From: Tritrichomonas musculus
Lineage: Eukaryota; Parabasalia; Tritrichomonadida; Tritrichomonadidae
Assembly: GCA_039105265.1 (NCBI GenBank)
Contig: JAPFFF010000013.1
Location: 3,596,001-3,660,000, forward strand
Reading direction: 5' to 3'
Length of the DNA: 64,000 nt
Notes under the pieces: model-generated
Seen by the model: only the letters and a program-made list of their open reading frames with translations
Databases searched by the model: none
What the model was told of the DNA's origin: nothing
Part shown: positions 9,749-18,693 of the stretch, piece by piece
Layout of the letters: the number at the start of each line of letters is the position of its first letter
Numbering within the stretch: position 1 is the first letter of the stretch
Position numbers and translations under genes: made by a program

Positions 9749-12313
9749 CTACTCTTTAAACTTGAATGATAGATTAGTTGGTATCTCATATGATTCAGGA
9801 ATTTTATAAATCATTGTATAACACTCACATTCGTATTCCAATGTTTCATTGTATTTTACATGTTGGTTGTATGATATACTTGTCGGTCGGTAGAAGTAAT
9901 ATACGTCAGATTTCTGTAATTTAAGAGCATTTTGAGCGTCAATTATATCACATTTAATAACTTGTTTACGTGATACTAGTGCATCATTGATTGTTAAATT
10001 ATGTATGGTCATATCACCGTTGAGGTACCAAACATATGGGTCGATAATAAGATCTTTATCGAACATTATTTCAGGATTTTCTCGTTTTCTGGTAGAATAT
10101 ACATAACAATCTCTTGCTTTGTTGTGTGTTAATTGTGGACATGTGAACGATCCATCATCTACTGATATTATAAAATCATTTAATACATTACCTAACCAAT
10201 CCATTATTAATAAATTTCGATTGGTTAGGTAATGTATTTTAAACACATTTGTACTACTCGTTGATGTCAATAACTTATTTTTCAAAATTGATGGTAAAGA
10301 TATTTTCATAATTACAACATTGTCATTAACTGGGTCAATCACGCTGGCTTCTGTTGTTACTGTTGGTTCATATACTGAAATATCACTGTGTTTGACATAA
10401 TAATCGTCATAACCGCTAAGTGTATCAAATTCTTCTGTTTTATCAATAACTGGGTTGTCAGCGGGTGAATTATCTTCAATTTCTTGAATTTTGTATGATA
10501 ATAATGCTAATGGACCTTTAACAGTATCACGAAAGGTTTTGCATATATTAATGCATGAATTTAGTGAAATAGCTTGATTATTGTCATCAGGTATTGCTAC
10601 ATCACTTTCTATGCTAGTACACCAGTCGATCAATGGTTGAAGGTTCAATCCTTTTGTTTCATTTAATGAATAACTAGATACTTTACGAATTGCACGTGGA
10701 ATGTATAACAAAGCATCAACAATTGGTACTAACACTGATGAACCTCTACCAATTATATATCTGTCAGTTAATGTTGGATGATCTAATAACCATTCAAACA
10801 CTTGTGATTGTTCTTCAAATCTGGTACTAATATTACTTAAAAATCCATTTAACGAATAACGTTGTTGTTGGTTTTCGTGATTTGTCATCCATTCAATACT
10901 ATGATCTGTTAATGTTAAACTCGTATGCGGGTTTGTTATTGTAATGTGATTTCCATCAATAGATACCTGATTCAGTTGTCTTCGATCAATTATTCCAATG
11001 ACATTATTACTGTATAATACTTCTGTATATTCTTCGGTTATTGAATCATCTAGTGTTGCATCATGTGGTCTGAATTGTATTGCTGGATTTTCATTTGTTA
11101 ACCTATGTCGTGCGTACCAGTCCATTTGTTCAACGTTATTTAATGTGATTGTTGTGTTGGGTATTATTACCGATCCATCTGTTGTTGGTGTTAGTTCATG
11201 ATGTGATACGACAACGTTGTATTCATTAGCGATTAATTCATTTGTGTTTGTTTCAACGTGTAAACCATCTTGATTGAGTGTTACATTGTTGTTGTGTGAT
11301 TGTATGTTAATTTCATCATTACCGACAGATGTACGAGTCAACTTTGTTATATCGATAATAGCAACAGTTTTATTATGTGAATCACGAACTTCAGTCCAAT
11401 CAACACCGGTATCTACATCACTGTTTCTTACAAATCGTATTTCTGGGTGTGTATTCTCAAATAATATACGATCAGTTAATAACATCTGTTCTATTTCTAA
11501 CGCTGTACGTCCATCATAAGACCATGTTGATGTAGTGTTTATATTTCGTCTGTTAGTGAATCTTATACGTTCAGGAGTCGTAATTGATTGTACATGATCG
11601 CATCTTCTAACGTAAATTACTTCACCAGTAGATACACTTGTTATAAATATGAGGTCGTTACCAATTTGTTGAATGTTAATAATGGCTGAATTTAATGCTA
11701 GTAATTCTTCATTTGTGAGATCTGATAATGATTTAAGTGTGTAATCGTCAAATAGAGTATTGGTTGTTGTTGCTACATTAGTGGTTGTTTCTTGTGTTAA
11801 TGTATTAATTGGAAGTTCATCTTCTAATTCCATTTCAGTGGTATTTGATATTGTATGATCAACAATGGTATTATTACGACGTTCACGCCATCTACGTAAA
11901 AGTTCATTAAATGAATTAGTTATTGTATGAATTGATTGTTGGATAGTTCTTACACCTTGAGTGATTTCAGGTAATCTATTTAATGTTAAAACACCAGCAA
12001 TGATAGTCGTTGTTGCATCACCTATTTGTGTTAAAGAGTTTAATGCGTTTAATACTAATTCAGTTGCTGTTAATGTTGATGTTGCTGCTGGTATTTCTGT
12101 TTGTGTTGGTATAAATCGTTTAAGTACATGTTCAGAAGCATTTGTGTCCATATCAAGCAAAAATTTTCCACTAATTGGTTTTTTACCACCTGGGTAATCA
12201 TCACCGCCGTAACCACCTCCACCCATACCTGGAAATGTAAAATCTTCTGTACGATATGTATTAATGTTGATTTTTTCATCATTTAGTGTTAATTTCGATA
12301 AATCAGATATCAT
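9749..12313 (-). CDS. Fibre-like structural protein B of the left remnant
   Basis: 854 codons from an ATG. The N-terminus has a Gly-rich stretch (GMGGGGYGGDDYPGG, about residues 29-43), then a hydrophobic helix (about 95-130) and an Arg-rich segment (RRWRERRNN). The middle is long, Thr/Asn-rich and beta-like. A block near residues 555-625 (LIDWCTSIE...NICKTFRDTVKGPLALL) matches ISWCETE...DLCKRYQHTMKPMIKTL in protein A, so the two genes share a helical module. It lies upstream of protein A on the same strand, with 130 bases between them. It is probably a virion surface or tail component; this is inference. Confidence 0.55.
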   Translation of the reverse strand: MISDLSKLTLNDEKININTYRTEDFTFPGMGGGGYGGDDYPGGKKPISGKFLLDMDTNASEHVLKRFIPTQTEIPAATSTLTATELVLNALNSLTQIGDATTTIIAGVLTLNRLPEITQGVRTIQQSIHTITNSFNELLRRWRERRNNTIVDHTISNTTEMELEDELPINTLTQETTTNVATTTNTLFDDYTLKSLSDLTNEELLALNSAIINIQQIGNDLIFITSVSTGEVIYVRRCDHVQSITTPERIRFTNRRNINTTSTWSYDGRTALEIEQMLLTDRILFENTHPEIRFVRNSDVDTGVDWTEVRDSHNKTVAIIDITKLTRTSVGNDEINIQSHNNNVTLNQDGLHVETNTNELIANEYNVVVSHHELTPTTDGSVIIPNTTITLNNVEQMDWYARHRLTNENPAIQFRPHDATLDDSITEEYTEVLYSNNVIGIIDRRQLNQVSIDGNHITITNPHTSLTLTDHSIEWMTNHENQQQRYSLNGFLSNISTRFEEQSQVFEWLLDHPTLTDRYIIGRGSSVLVPIVDALLYIPRAIRKVSSYSLNETKGLNLQPLIDWCTSIESDVAIPDDNNQAISLNSCINICKTFRDTVKGPLALLSYKIQEIEDNSPADNPVIDKTEEFDTLSGYDDYYVKHSDISVYEPTVTTEASVIDPVNDNVVIMKISLPSILKNKLLTSTSSTNVFKIHYLTNRNLLIMDWLGNVLNDFIISVDDGSFTCPQLTHNKARDCYVYSTRKRENPEIMFDKDLIIDPYVWYLNGDMTIHNLTINDALVSRKQVIKCDIIDAQNALKLQKSDVYYFYRPTSISYNQHVKYNETLEYECECYTMIYKIPESYEIPTNLSFKFKE

Positions 12314-13006
12314 GTTAACTGCATCTTGAAGAATATTGAGTATATTTCCTGCAATTGTTAAACCATCACGAATAGTTTTGATGTAAACTACTAAAGTAAT
12401 GACGAATTCTCCAGGAAGATAATGTTGAGATACTCTCCTTCAGTTTTGGGGGTATGTTTGAATACAAGGATCTCAGTCTAAAGCTTTGCATGTGTGGTTT
12501 CTAGCATTCATTTTCAGAGTCATGTTTCAATACTAGGAGCTCAAACTTGAAAACAGTATATTTTAAGAAAAAGTGCCCAAAAATGATGTTTTGAAGGGGT
12601 TTGAGGCCAAAAATAATGTCCGAATTTGCGTCGTTTTTGATACTAAGTACTCTTGTGAAACATTCACTAAAGTGAAAAACGTAGTTAGGTCTGGTGCTTG
12701 CAGATGACTAAAGAGAATGCAAAAGAGATGTTTTTCATGAAAAAATGGTGTACAGGAAGATATCAATCTTTTTGTAAGGGATAATTTTCTTACACGCCAA
12801 GGTTAAAAAAATCATTGACTATTAACTATGAGATCACGATGTCACTAGTATCAAATAAACCTAGCAAGAAAAAAAATATCATTATTAATAGTGTTTTAGA
12901 TTCCATTTAGTTTATCTAGAAAACTGAATATTTTATTTAGTTTTTATTCATTATTCAATTAAATATTTTTCTAATTGAAGACAGAATCGATAAAATTTAT
13001 TTGGGT
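12314..13006. other. Spacer right of the Polinton-like remnant
   Basis: I see no supported gene. 12400-12780 is less AT-rich than its surroundings (like 1800-2145) and has only short chance frames. It may hold the right end of the remnant, but no inverted repeat with the left side was found. 12790-13000 is plain AT-rich spacer. Confidence 0.4.
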
Positions 13007-13250
13007 CCGACTTGAATGTCGCATTCTCTCAATTTTCATTTTTTGTGATAAAAAAGAGCCCGACTTGAATGTCGCATCCTCTCAAAAAATAAAAATAAAT
13101 ATATATCGAAAGTTTTTTTATTTATAATATATATGTCGCATCCATTCAAATTTATACCGTTAGAAAAAAAATTGAATTCATTCAATTTTGAATCTTTTTT
13201 GGCAGTTTATATTCAATTTAAAATTTGGGCCCGACTTGAATGTCGCACCC
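13007..13250. repeat. CCGACTTGAATGTCGCA repeat family
   Basis: The 17-mer CCGACTTGAATGTCGCA occurs at about 13007, 13060 and 13231, always preceded by G or T and C and followed by pyrimidines. A half copy (ATGTCGCATCC) lies at 13134. Each unit contains a short dyad, CGAC-TTGAAT-GTCG. Spacing is irregular (53 and 171 bases). The units could be a protein-binding site cluster or decayed ends of a mobile element. Confidence 0.5.
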
Positions 13251-14536
13251 TGTATTTCAATTTTTATAATCAACATATATTAAATAATATTAGTTATTAT
13301 TGGGAGATGATAAAATTTTCACAATTTTTATTTTTCAAAAAGTTTCGATTTAAGATGTAGCCAGTAATAATAAACACCAACTTCTTCTTTCTTCATCACT
13401 TATTTTGGTGAGTATAACTTCTTTTAATGAGACATGCATCGATTTTTGCATTGTATTGAAGAAAAATGAAGTAGTTGTGGTAGAATGATTGAAATTAATT
13501 ATGTAAAGTTCTCAATTCTGATTTTAAAAAACATAAATTTCTCATTTAAAACGATAATTATGATAAATCTAATAGATTAAAAATCTTATTATATTTGTGC
13601 TTAATAAAAATTCAAACAATAAATTTAAAATATTCAAAATCAATCGTTTTTCAAAATCAAAATTTTGAAAAAATTATAAACGGTTTAGTGTCTACAGTTC
13701 TGATTCCAGTTTATATTTTTTACTAAATATAAAATAATAAGCAATTAAAAATAAATCAAAGCATTTATCAAAAAATAATAAAAAATTTGTTTGAAAACAG
13801 ACAAAATTTTTTCTTTCGTTTGTATTTTTGAGAAATCTTGCATATATATGGAATTTGGATAAATGTCTTTTTCCGTAAAAATCGCAACGAAGGAGACCGT
13901 TTATTTATAAATAGCCATAGTTTCCTTTACAAGGATTAACCAAGAAATCGAAAAGCGGCCTTTTCTTACCACTTATAAGCAAATACAAGCATCATTAAAG
14001 GACATATTTGCTTATAAATAGCAACAATAAGACTAGATTGATATGATGATGAAATTATTTCATCTGTAATCCCTAAATAGCCATAAATATCTGTTTAAAA
14101 TCATAATTATACGTCGTTTGCGTGCAAATTCTTCGAAGATATGGGAAAAAAATTACCAAAAAAAATCCTAATGCTATTTCAATTTTACCATCATTTATAC
14201 TATTTGCATATAATAAACCATTTAAATCTTTTTATTTTTATGTTTTTTATGCATTTTTGTTATTTTTAACTTGTTTTTTTATAAAAAAATTTGGTTCTGT
14301 TGCTATTTTTACGGAACGATAGAATTTTCGTTGCTATTTTTACGGAAAGATAGATTTATCGGAATTTGTTTAAAAAATTTTAAGGTACATTATTTTTTTA
14401 AAAAAATCTTTCTCCTATTGATTTATTCTGTAAGAGAAAAATATTTGTTTTGTTTAATTTATTCCATTTGACCAAAAAAGAACTTTTTTATGATAGCAAT
14501 TATCAAGTTTGGAAATTTTTTAATCAGATTTAAAAG
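13251..14536. other. AT-rich spacer containing a MITE-like element
   Basis: No convincing gene is seen. Apart from the inverted-repeat element at 13871-14347, this stretch holds homopolymer runs and short chance frames. 14293-14347 contains an imperfect tandem duplication of about 35 bases (GTTGCTATTTTTACGGAA units). Confidence 0.4.
13871..14347. mobile_element. MITE-like element with 21-bp inverted ends
   Basis: 13871-13891 and 14327-14347 are inverted repeats matching at 20 of 21 bases (ends TTCCGTAAAAA and TTTTTACGGAA). A second direct copy of the right end lies about 33 bases inside, at about 14298-14315. The 477-bp interior has no convincing coding content. No clear target duplication is visible. 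Confidence 0.5.
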
Positions 14537-14893
14537 ATGAAAAAAATCATGTCAATTTATAATTACTACAACTGCTTCATTTCGCCTGCAATTTTACCTT
14601 CTTTTACACGTTCAATGTCACAAACTTTGAATAGAAGGCCAAATGAAATTCCCATCTTTGATGTTTACTAAGAAGGTCCTCATTGTAGTTGTGAGGGAAC
14701 TGTTGATCAGCCTGTTTCTGTTGCAATTACAACGAAAACTTTTTCAGGTATAGAGAGTAACGAGGATTGTGGCACATTTCTTTTGAAAAATGCAGGTTTG
14801 AATTGTTCAAACATCAGCTTTTCAAATTGTGATAGAAACATTGACAAAAGTGAAAGTTGCAATGAATGCAGTGGTTGGAAGATTTTTCATTAG
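14537..14893 (+). pseudogene. Cysteine-rich reading frame with one internal stop
   Basis: From an ATG at 14537 this frame runs 118 codons to a TAG at 14891, with one internal TAA at 14669-14671. The part after the stop is Cys-rich (GPHCSCEG, DCGTFLLKN, NCSNISFSNC, ESCNECSG), a spacing that looks like real protein rather than chance. It overlaps, in another frame, the start of the coiled-coil gene at 14862-15503. It may be the decayed 5' part of one gene, shifted at about 14860, or a separate relic. The family is not recognised. Confidence 0.35.
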
Positions 14894-15503
14894 AAATGAA
14901 ACAATTCAAGATCAATCCGAAGTCATTAAAACCAAAAACGACGAAATTATAAATTTGAAAGATCTGATTAAAAAGCAATCAAATCAATTTGAAGCCAAAA
15001 TTGAAGTTGAGCACTATGAAAAGAAGTACATGAGAGAATTTCTTCTTCAACATGTCAGAAATCAATTCTTAGAAACAAAATCACATTCAAGTGCAGAAAA
15101 GCTTTGGTCAACAATTGATGACATGTTCAATGACGCAAATGTTTTTGAACTTTTTACTGAATTCTGTAAGAATAAATTATGTCCTGAATACATTTATTAC
15201 ATTGAAGATATGGCTGCTTATTATAATATGAAAGAAGATTGTAAGCCACTTTTGTTTTTCGACTTTAGAGATAAAAATTTCAAAGAAGGAGCGCCTTACT
15301 TCTTGAATATTCAAGTTAACGTGATTAAAGAAATTCGTGCTGCCAAAGAACCTGCTCCTGAATTACTTGATAAAGTTCTTCAGTTAGTTTATGCGGTTTG
15401 CAAAGTTCAATTAATCGTAGAAATCAAATATTCTTCGAAGTATATTGAATACATGTCAAATCCAAAAAATCATAGAAGAAGATCATCAAAAAAGTTTAAT
15501 TAA
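14862..15503 (+). CDS. Hypothetical coiled-coil protein
   Basis: 213 residues from the first ATG of the frame; the frame stays open for about 19 codons upstream with no earlier ATG. Residues about 15-55 form a charged coiled coil (QDQSEVIKTKNDEIINLKDL). The rest is helical with no known domain (for example EKLWSTIDDMFNDANVFELF), ending in a basic tail (NHRRRSSKKFN). It is probably soluble. The presence of a Cys-rich frame just upstream and overlapping suggests that the N-terminus has been lost or shifted, so this may be the surviving 3' part of a damaged gene. Confidence 0.5.
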   Translation: MNAVVGRFFIRNETIQDQSEVIKTKNDEIINLKDLIKKQSNQFEAKIEVEHYEKKYMREFLLQHVRNQFLETKSHSSAEKLWSTIDDMFNDANVFELFTEFCKNKLCPEYIYYIEDMAAYYNMKEDCKPLLFFDFRDKNFKEGAPYFLNIQVNVIKEIRAAKEPAPELLDKVLQLVYAVCKVQLIVEIKYSSKYIEYMSNPKNHRRRSSKKFN

Positions 15504-15783
15504 ATATCAGAATTATTGTTTTTATTTTGATTTTAAATAAATAAAAAGAATAGACAATTATCCTCATTATGAAGTTTTTATTTTTTAAAAAAATGAAAAT
15601 ATTTTAAAAAATCAATCATTTATTAAACTGCAAGTCATTTTAGCATTCAACACAATTTTTCTGAATAGTATTGAATAATGAAAATAATCATCTCAATTTT
15701 GAAATAGAAAATTATTAATTTTCAATAATTAATTGTAAATTGAATTATATGCCAAAATGAAAAGCAGTTTATATAAAAAAAAA

Positions 15784-16740
15784 TTAAGCTAATACTTTAC
15801 TTATTGTTTCTGTGTCAGATGGAAAAGCACCATCTTCAATTAGATTGACAGAAGATGGAATTGATACTTTTTTCAATGAAACACAGCCATTAAAAGCAGC
15901 ATGTGAGATTGTTGTAACAGAAAAAGGAATTGTTACATGTCTGAGTGAAGTGCAGCCATCAAATGTCTTTCCTTTTATTTCACTCATTGAATCAGGCAGT
16001 GATATCTTTTCTAATGACGAGGACTCAGCAAACGCGTACTGGCCAATATCAGCTACTGAAGAAGGTAAAGAAATACGAGACAATGAAGAGCATTTATAAA
16101 ATGCTCCTCTGCCAATTTTGGTAACAGAAGAAGGGATTGTTACTTGAGCCAATGAAGTGCACTTTTTAAACATTGATGCTTCAATTTTGTTTATAGAAGA
16201 AGGAATGATTATTGAATGCAACGAAGTGCACTCTTCAAAAGCTGACTCACCAATTTTTGTCACCGAAGAAGGAATGATTATTTTGATCAATGATGAGCAT
16301 CCTTTAAATGCTGCTGAACCGATTGATATAACAGATGCCGGCATCGTTATTTGCATCAATGATTGGCACTTATTGAATGTTCCTTCCTTGATCTCAGTGA
16401 CAGACGCTTGTATCGTTATCTCAGTCAATGATGAACAGCCGTTGAATGCAAAAGAGCCAATCAATGTTACAGACATCGGTATTGTTATTCCACTCATGTT
16501 GGTGCAACCACTGAATGAGTACTCTCGAATCGTTGCAACAGAGTTCTTGTCAAGTTCAACTTTGTTGATGTTCGAGTCATCATTGAATGCTTGATCGGTC
16601 TGTGAAATGGTCGTTATAAAAAGTTGGATCTTGATGTGATTTCCTTTATTTTTCTTCAGTTTTAAGGTCGATTTGTAATCGTTCTTGAATGAAGACGATG
16701 GATACTTGAGATCAAACAAAACATCAGAAAATTGAGACAA
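15784..16740 (-). CDS. BspA-like leucine-rich repeat protein
   Basis: About ten LRR_5/BspA-type repeats of 23 residues (pattern ITIPSSVTKIGESAFEECTSL) run from about residue 62 to the end of a 318-codon frame. There is no signal peptide or membrane segment. BspA-like proteins are greatly expanded in trichomonads, and some are surface ligand-binding proteins. The frame has no ATG before residue 82: the first codon here is TTG, and upstream codons stay open without ATG through 16800. The gene is therefore either 5'-truncated or begins in an unseen exon. The repeats are well preserved, so any decay is recent. Confidence 0.65.
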   Translation of the reverse strand: MSQFSDVLFDLKYPSSSFKNDYKSTLKLKKNKGNHIKIQLFITTISQTDQAFNDDSNINKVELDKNSVATIREYSFSGCTNMSGITIPMSVTLIGSFAFNGCSSLTEITIQASVTEIKEGTFNKCQSLMQITMPASVISIGSAAFKGCSSLIKIIIPSSVTKIGESAFEECTSLHSIIIPSSINKIEASMFKKCTSLAQVTIPSSVTKIGRGAFYKCSSLSRISLPSSVADIGQYAFAESSSLEKISLPDSMSEIKGKTFDGCTSLRHVTIPFSVTTISHAAFNGCVSLKKVSIPSSVNLIEDGAFPSDTETISKVLA

Positions 16741-17204
16741 TATTTGGTCAAAGTCAGGTGAATTGAAACAAAAATTGATGAAATATAAATATATATATAA
16801 TTTTGTTTTATTAATTATTATAGTATATTTTTTATATTGAAATAATGTATAATTGAATGTGAATTTGTGAGGATAATAGATTTTTCAAAACAAGTTTTTT
16901 TTTTTATAAACTTTTATCTTGTTAAAAATATAATATTTTCAATTAAAAATAATTTTTTAGATAATAAAATATATAAATAAATGTATTGCAATATTTTTTT
17001 GATGTAAATTGTAATTGAAATTTGGTAAAAAATAAACGATTATCAATATAAAAATTAAGATAAAAATCTTAATCTTATTGAAATTCAATAATCTATCAAT
17101 ATTTTTTGAATATTCAACAAATTTTTAATTCAAAAATTTATAAAAAGCTATCAAATTTTTGAAAGATAACATTTATAATTCAATCTAATGAAAATCTTTT
17201 TTTA
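16741..17204. other. AT-rich spacer
   Basis: Very AT-rich sequence between the BspA-like gene (minus) and the C2-like gene (plus). No gene or repeat stands out. Confidence 0.5.
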
Positions 17205-17213
17205 TCATTTTAC
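17205..17213 (+). promoter_or_regulatory. Initiator-like element
   Basis: TCATTTTAC lies 10-18 bases before the ATG at 17223. It fits the start of the trichomonad initiator (TCA, then pyrimidine, T, W, pyrimidine), with transcription expected at the A. The same string precedes the ATGs of the 18131 gene and the paralogous 28913-29443 gene. Confidence 0.5.
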
Positions 17214-17222
17214 AAAGTGAAA

Positions 17223-17822
17223 ATGTCTAAAACAACAATACAAAAAGGTACCAAAATCGAATCTGGTATTAAATTACATTTGCATTCTATTTCACTCCCA
17301 AATGATCTTTTTAAACCTACAGATGAAGTTAGAATTAGTATTACATCAATGCCGGAACGAAATAAACAATATTATTTCATACAAAGCAAAAAACTTGATA
17401 GTTTTGATCATATATTTAAGTTGAACATTACCAATAAAACAGAAGAAATAATTATTGTATTACGAAAAAAAGATTTTATTGAAAATGATCCAATTGTTGC
17501 TTCAACAGTAATTCATTCCGAAGACTTTCCTGAAATTCCACAAAATATTGATCAATTGGGCTGGGAAAGAAAATCTACTGATATAAAAACTATTAACATA
17601 TTAGAACCGCGTCATAGACACGATTCTGTAGACAAAGACAGAAAAACAATTGGACAATTAAAAGCACAAATGAAAATAATCCTGCCACTTCCAAGCAAAA
17701 ATAAAGAAAGCACTAAAAATAATAATAAACTTATCGAAATATTCAATTCAAACGGATCTGATGGAGGAATTTCTAGCGAAGAACCAAAATTCAATAGTTA
17801 CACAGAATATTTATTGCTTTAA
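17223..17822 (+). CDS. C2-like domain protein, copy 1
   Basis: 199 residues from the first ATG, just after an initiator-like element. Residues about 18-105 form a compact beta-rich domain: KLHLHSISLPNDLF, DEVRISITSMPE, FIFKLNI-type strands and EEIIIVLRKKDF....DPIVASTVI. This matches, along its length, the 176-residue protein encoded at 28913-29443. The strand order and the closing DPI[VI]AST motif resemble trichomonad C2-like domains, which bind membranes or partners; that label is inference. The rest is a linker, a second conserved strand (RKTIGQLKAQMKI) and a Ser/Asn-rich tail. Soluble, no signal peptide. Confidence 0.65.
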   Translation: MSKTTIQKGTKIESGIKLHLHSISLPNDLFKPTDEVRISITSMPERNKQYYFIQSKKLDSFDHIFKLNITNKTEEIIIVLRKKDFIENDPIVASTVIHSEDFPEIPQNIDQLGWERKSTDIKTINILEPRHRHDSVDKDRKTIGQLKAQMKIILPLPSKNKESTKNNNKLIEIFNSNGSDGGISSEEPKFNSYTEYLLL

Positions 17823-18119
17823 AATCATATTGTGTATTGTTTTTAATATTATAATAAATATGTTTATTTTGATAAAGTATTATATTCAAAAAATAAAGAA
17901 TCTATTCAATTTTTGCGAACTTTATCCTTACTATAGTTCATTTCTTTATGTTTAATTATTAACTTCTTTAAGATGTAGAGAAACAAATAAACGACAAATG
18001 AAAAAGCTTTTATAAAATTTAAGAAATTTTAATTAAAATAAAAATTTTTATAAAATTTTAGAAATTTTAATTGAAATAAAAATTTTTATAAAATGTTAGA
18101 AATTTTAGAAGATATGAAA

Positions 18120-18128
18120 TCATTTTAC
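18120..18128 (+). promoter_or_regulatory. Initiator-like element
   Basis: TCATTTTAC, identical to the element at 17205-17213, ends two bases before the ATG at 18131. That would give a 5' leader of about nine bases, typical of trichomonad mRNAs. Confidence 0.5.
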
Positions 18129-18130
18129 AA

Positions 18131-18541
18131 ATGTGTGACGATTATTCACTTGCTCAGACTTTTTACAATGAACACTGGGATGAACCCGAGTATTGGTTTA
18201 CTTCTTTCAAAAAAACAAAAAAGTATAAATGTATTGGCTCACCAAAAAAGACTCCAGTTTATCTACGCCATAATACTAGTGGTATAGAATTTAGACGACG
18301 ATACCAAAACTATTTCCCAGGTATTCGAAGCGACCTAATTAAAAAATATCACAAATTAATACATGAAAAAAATGAAAAAATCCCGGAAGCTTGCAGAAAT
18401 GATTTTAGAAATATTGGCATTTACTTTGATTTAATGGCCGAACATGAAAGTGCGATTTTCATTGCAATAAAAGAACTTGAGAAAGAAGGAAAGATTAATT
18501 ATCAAAGAGATAAAAATGATCAAACATACAATTTAAATTAA
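18131..18541 (+). CDS. Hypothetical protein, basic, helical
   Basis: 136 residues from an ATG that directly follows an initiator-like element, which supports the start. The N-terminal part is aromatic-rich (YNEHWDEPEYWFTSF). The middle is strongly basic (FRRRYQNYFPGIRSDLIKKYHKL). The C-terminal part (HESAIFIAIKELEKEGKINYQRD) looks like the recognition helix and wing of a winged-helix fold, but this is only a resemblance. The family is not recognised. It may be a small nuclear protein. Confidence 0.5.
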   Translation: MCDDYSLAQTFYNEHWDEPEYWFTSFKKTKKYKCIGSPKKTPVYLRHNTSGIEFRRRYQNYFPGIRSDLIKKYHKLIHEKNEKIPEACRNDFRNIGIYFDLMAEHESAIFIAIKELEKEGKINYQRDKNDQTYNLN

Positions 18542-18592
18542 TATGAATATTATCTTACAATAATAATTCATCAAAATATCATGAATATAATA

Positions 18593-18693
18593 AAACAATC
18601 TATCACGAATTTTTTCTAAATTTTTCACAATATATTTTAATGCAATAGGTTAAAAGAAAAAAAAAAAAAAATGCAATTCGTGATCGATTGTTT
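18593..18693. repeat. 101-bp inverted-repeat element
   Basis: 18593-18611 and 18675-18693 are inverted repeats matching at 18 of 19 bases (AAACAATC... / ...GATTGTTT), separated by 63 AT-rich bases with a poly-A run. It lies between the ends of the 18131 gene and the cyclase relic, so it could be a MITE or a folded 3' region. Confidence 0.4.

Larger units (their letters stand above)
2147..12313. mobile_element. Broken Polinton/Maverick-like remnant
   Basis: This block holds virus-like genes of the kind found in the complete Polinton at 36.5-54 kb: a retroviral-type integrase fragment (5554-5781), a small gene (5826-6407) whose C-terminal domain also occurs at 52212-52892, and two long fibre-like genes on the minus strand (6988-9618, 9749-12313) that share modules with the 1809-residue protein of the other element. 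No polymerase, ATPase or major capsid gene was recognised, and no terminal inverted repeats were found, so the true ends are unknown. It is broken in several places and interrupted by a DNA transposon at 2652-4370. The divergence of the shared genes suggests a different lineage from the right-hand element. It looks older. Confidence 0.7.

Noticed and set aside
12563-12766. 67-codon minus-strand frame
   Set aside because: Short, without homologues in the window, and lying in the odd-composition block at the edge of the remnant.
13133-13360. 75-codon plus-strand frame
   Set aside because: It runs through the CCGACTTGAATGTCGCA repeat and poly-A/T sequence. It reads like translated spacer.
15812-16594. 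Plus-strand frames opposite BspA-like repeats, also at 23194-23879 and 29897-31768
   Set aside because: They mirror the LRR codons of the minus-strand genes, and their repeating texts follow the LRR period.
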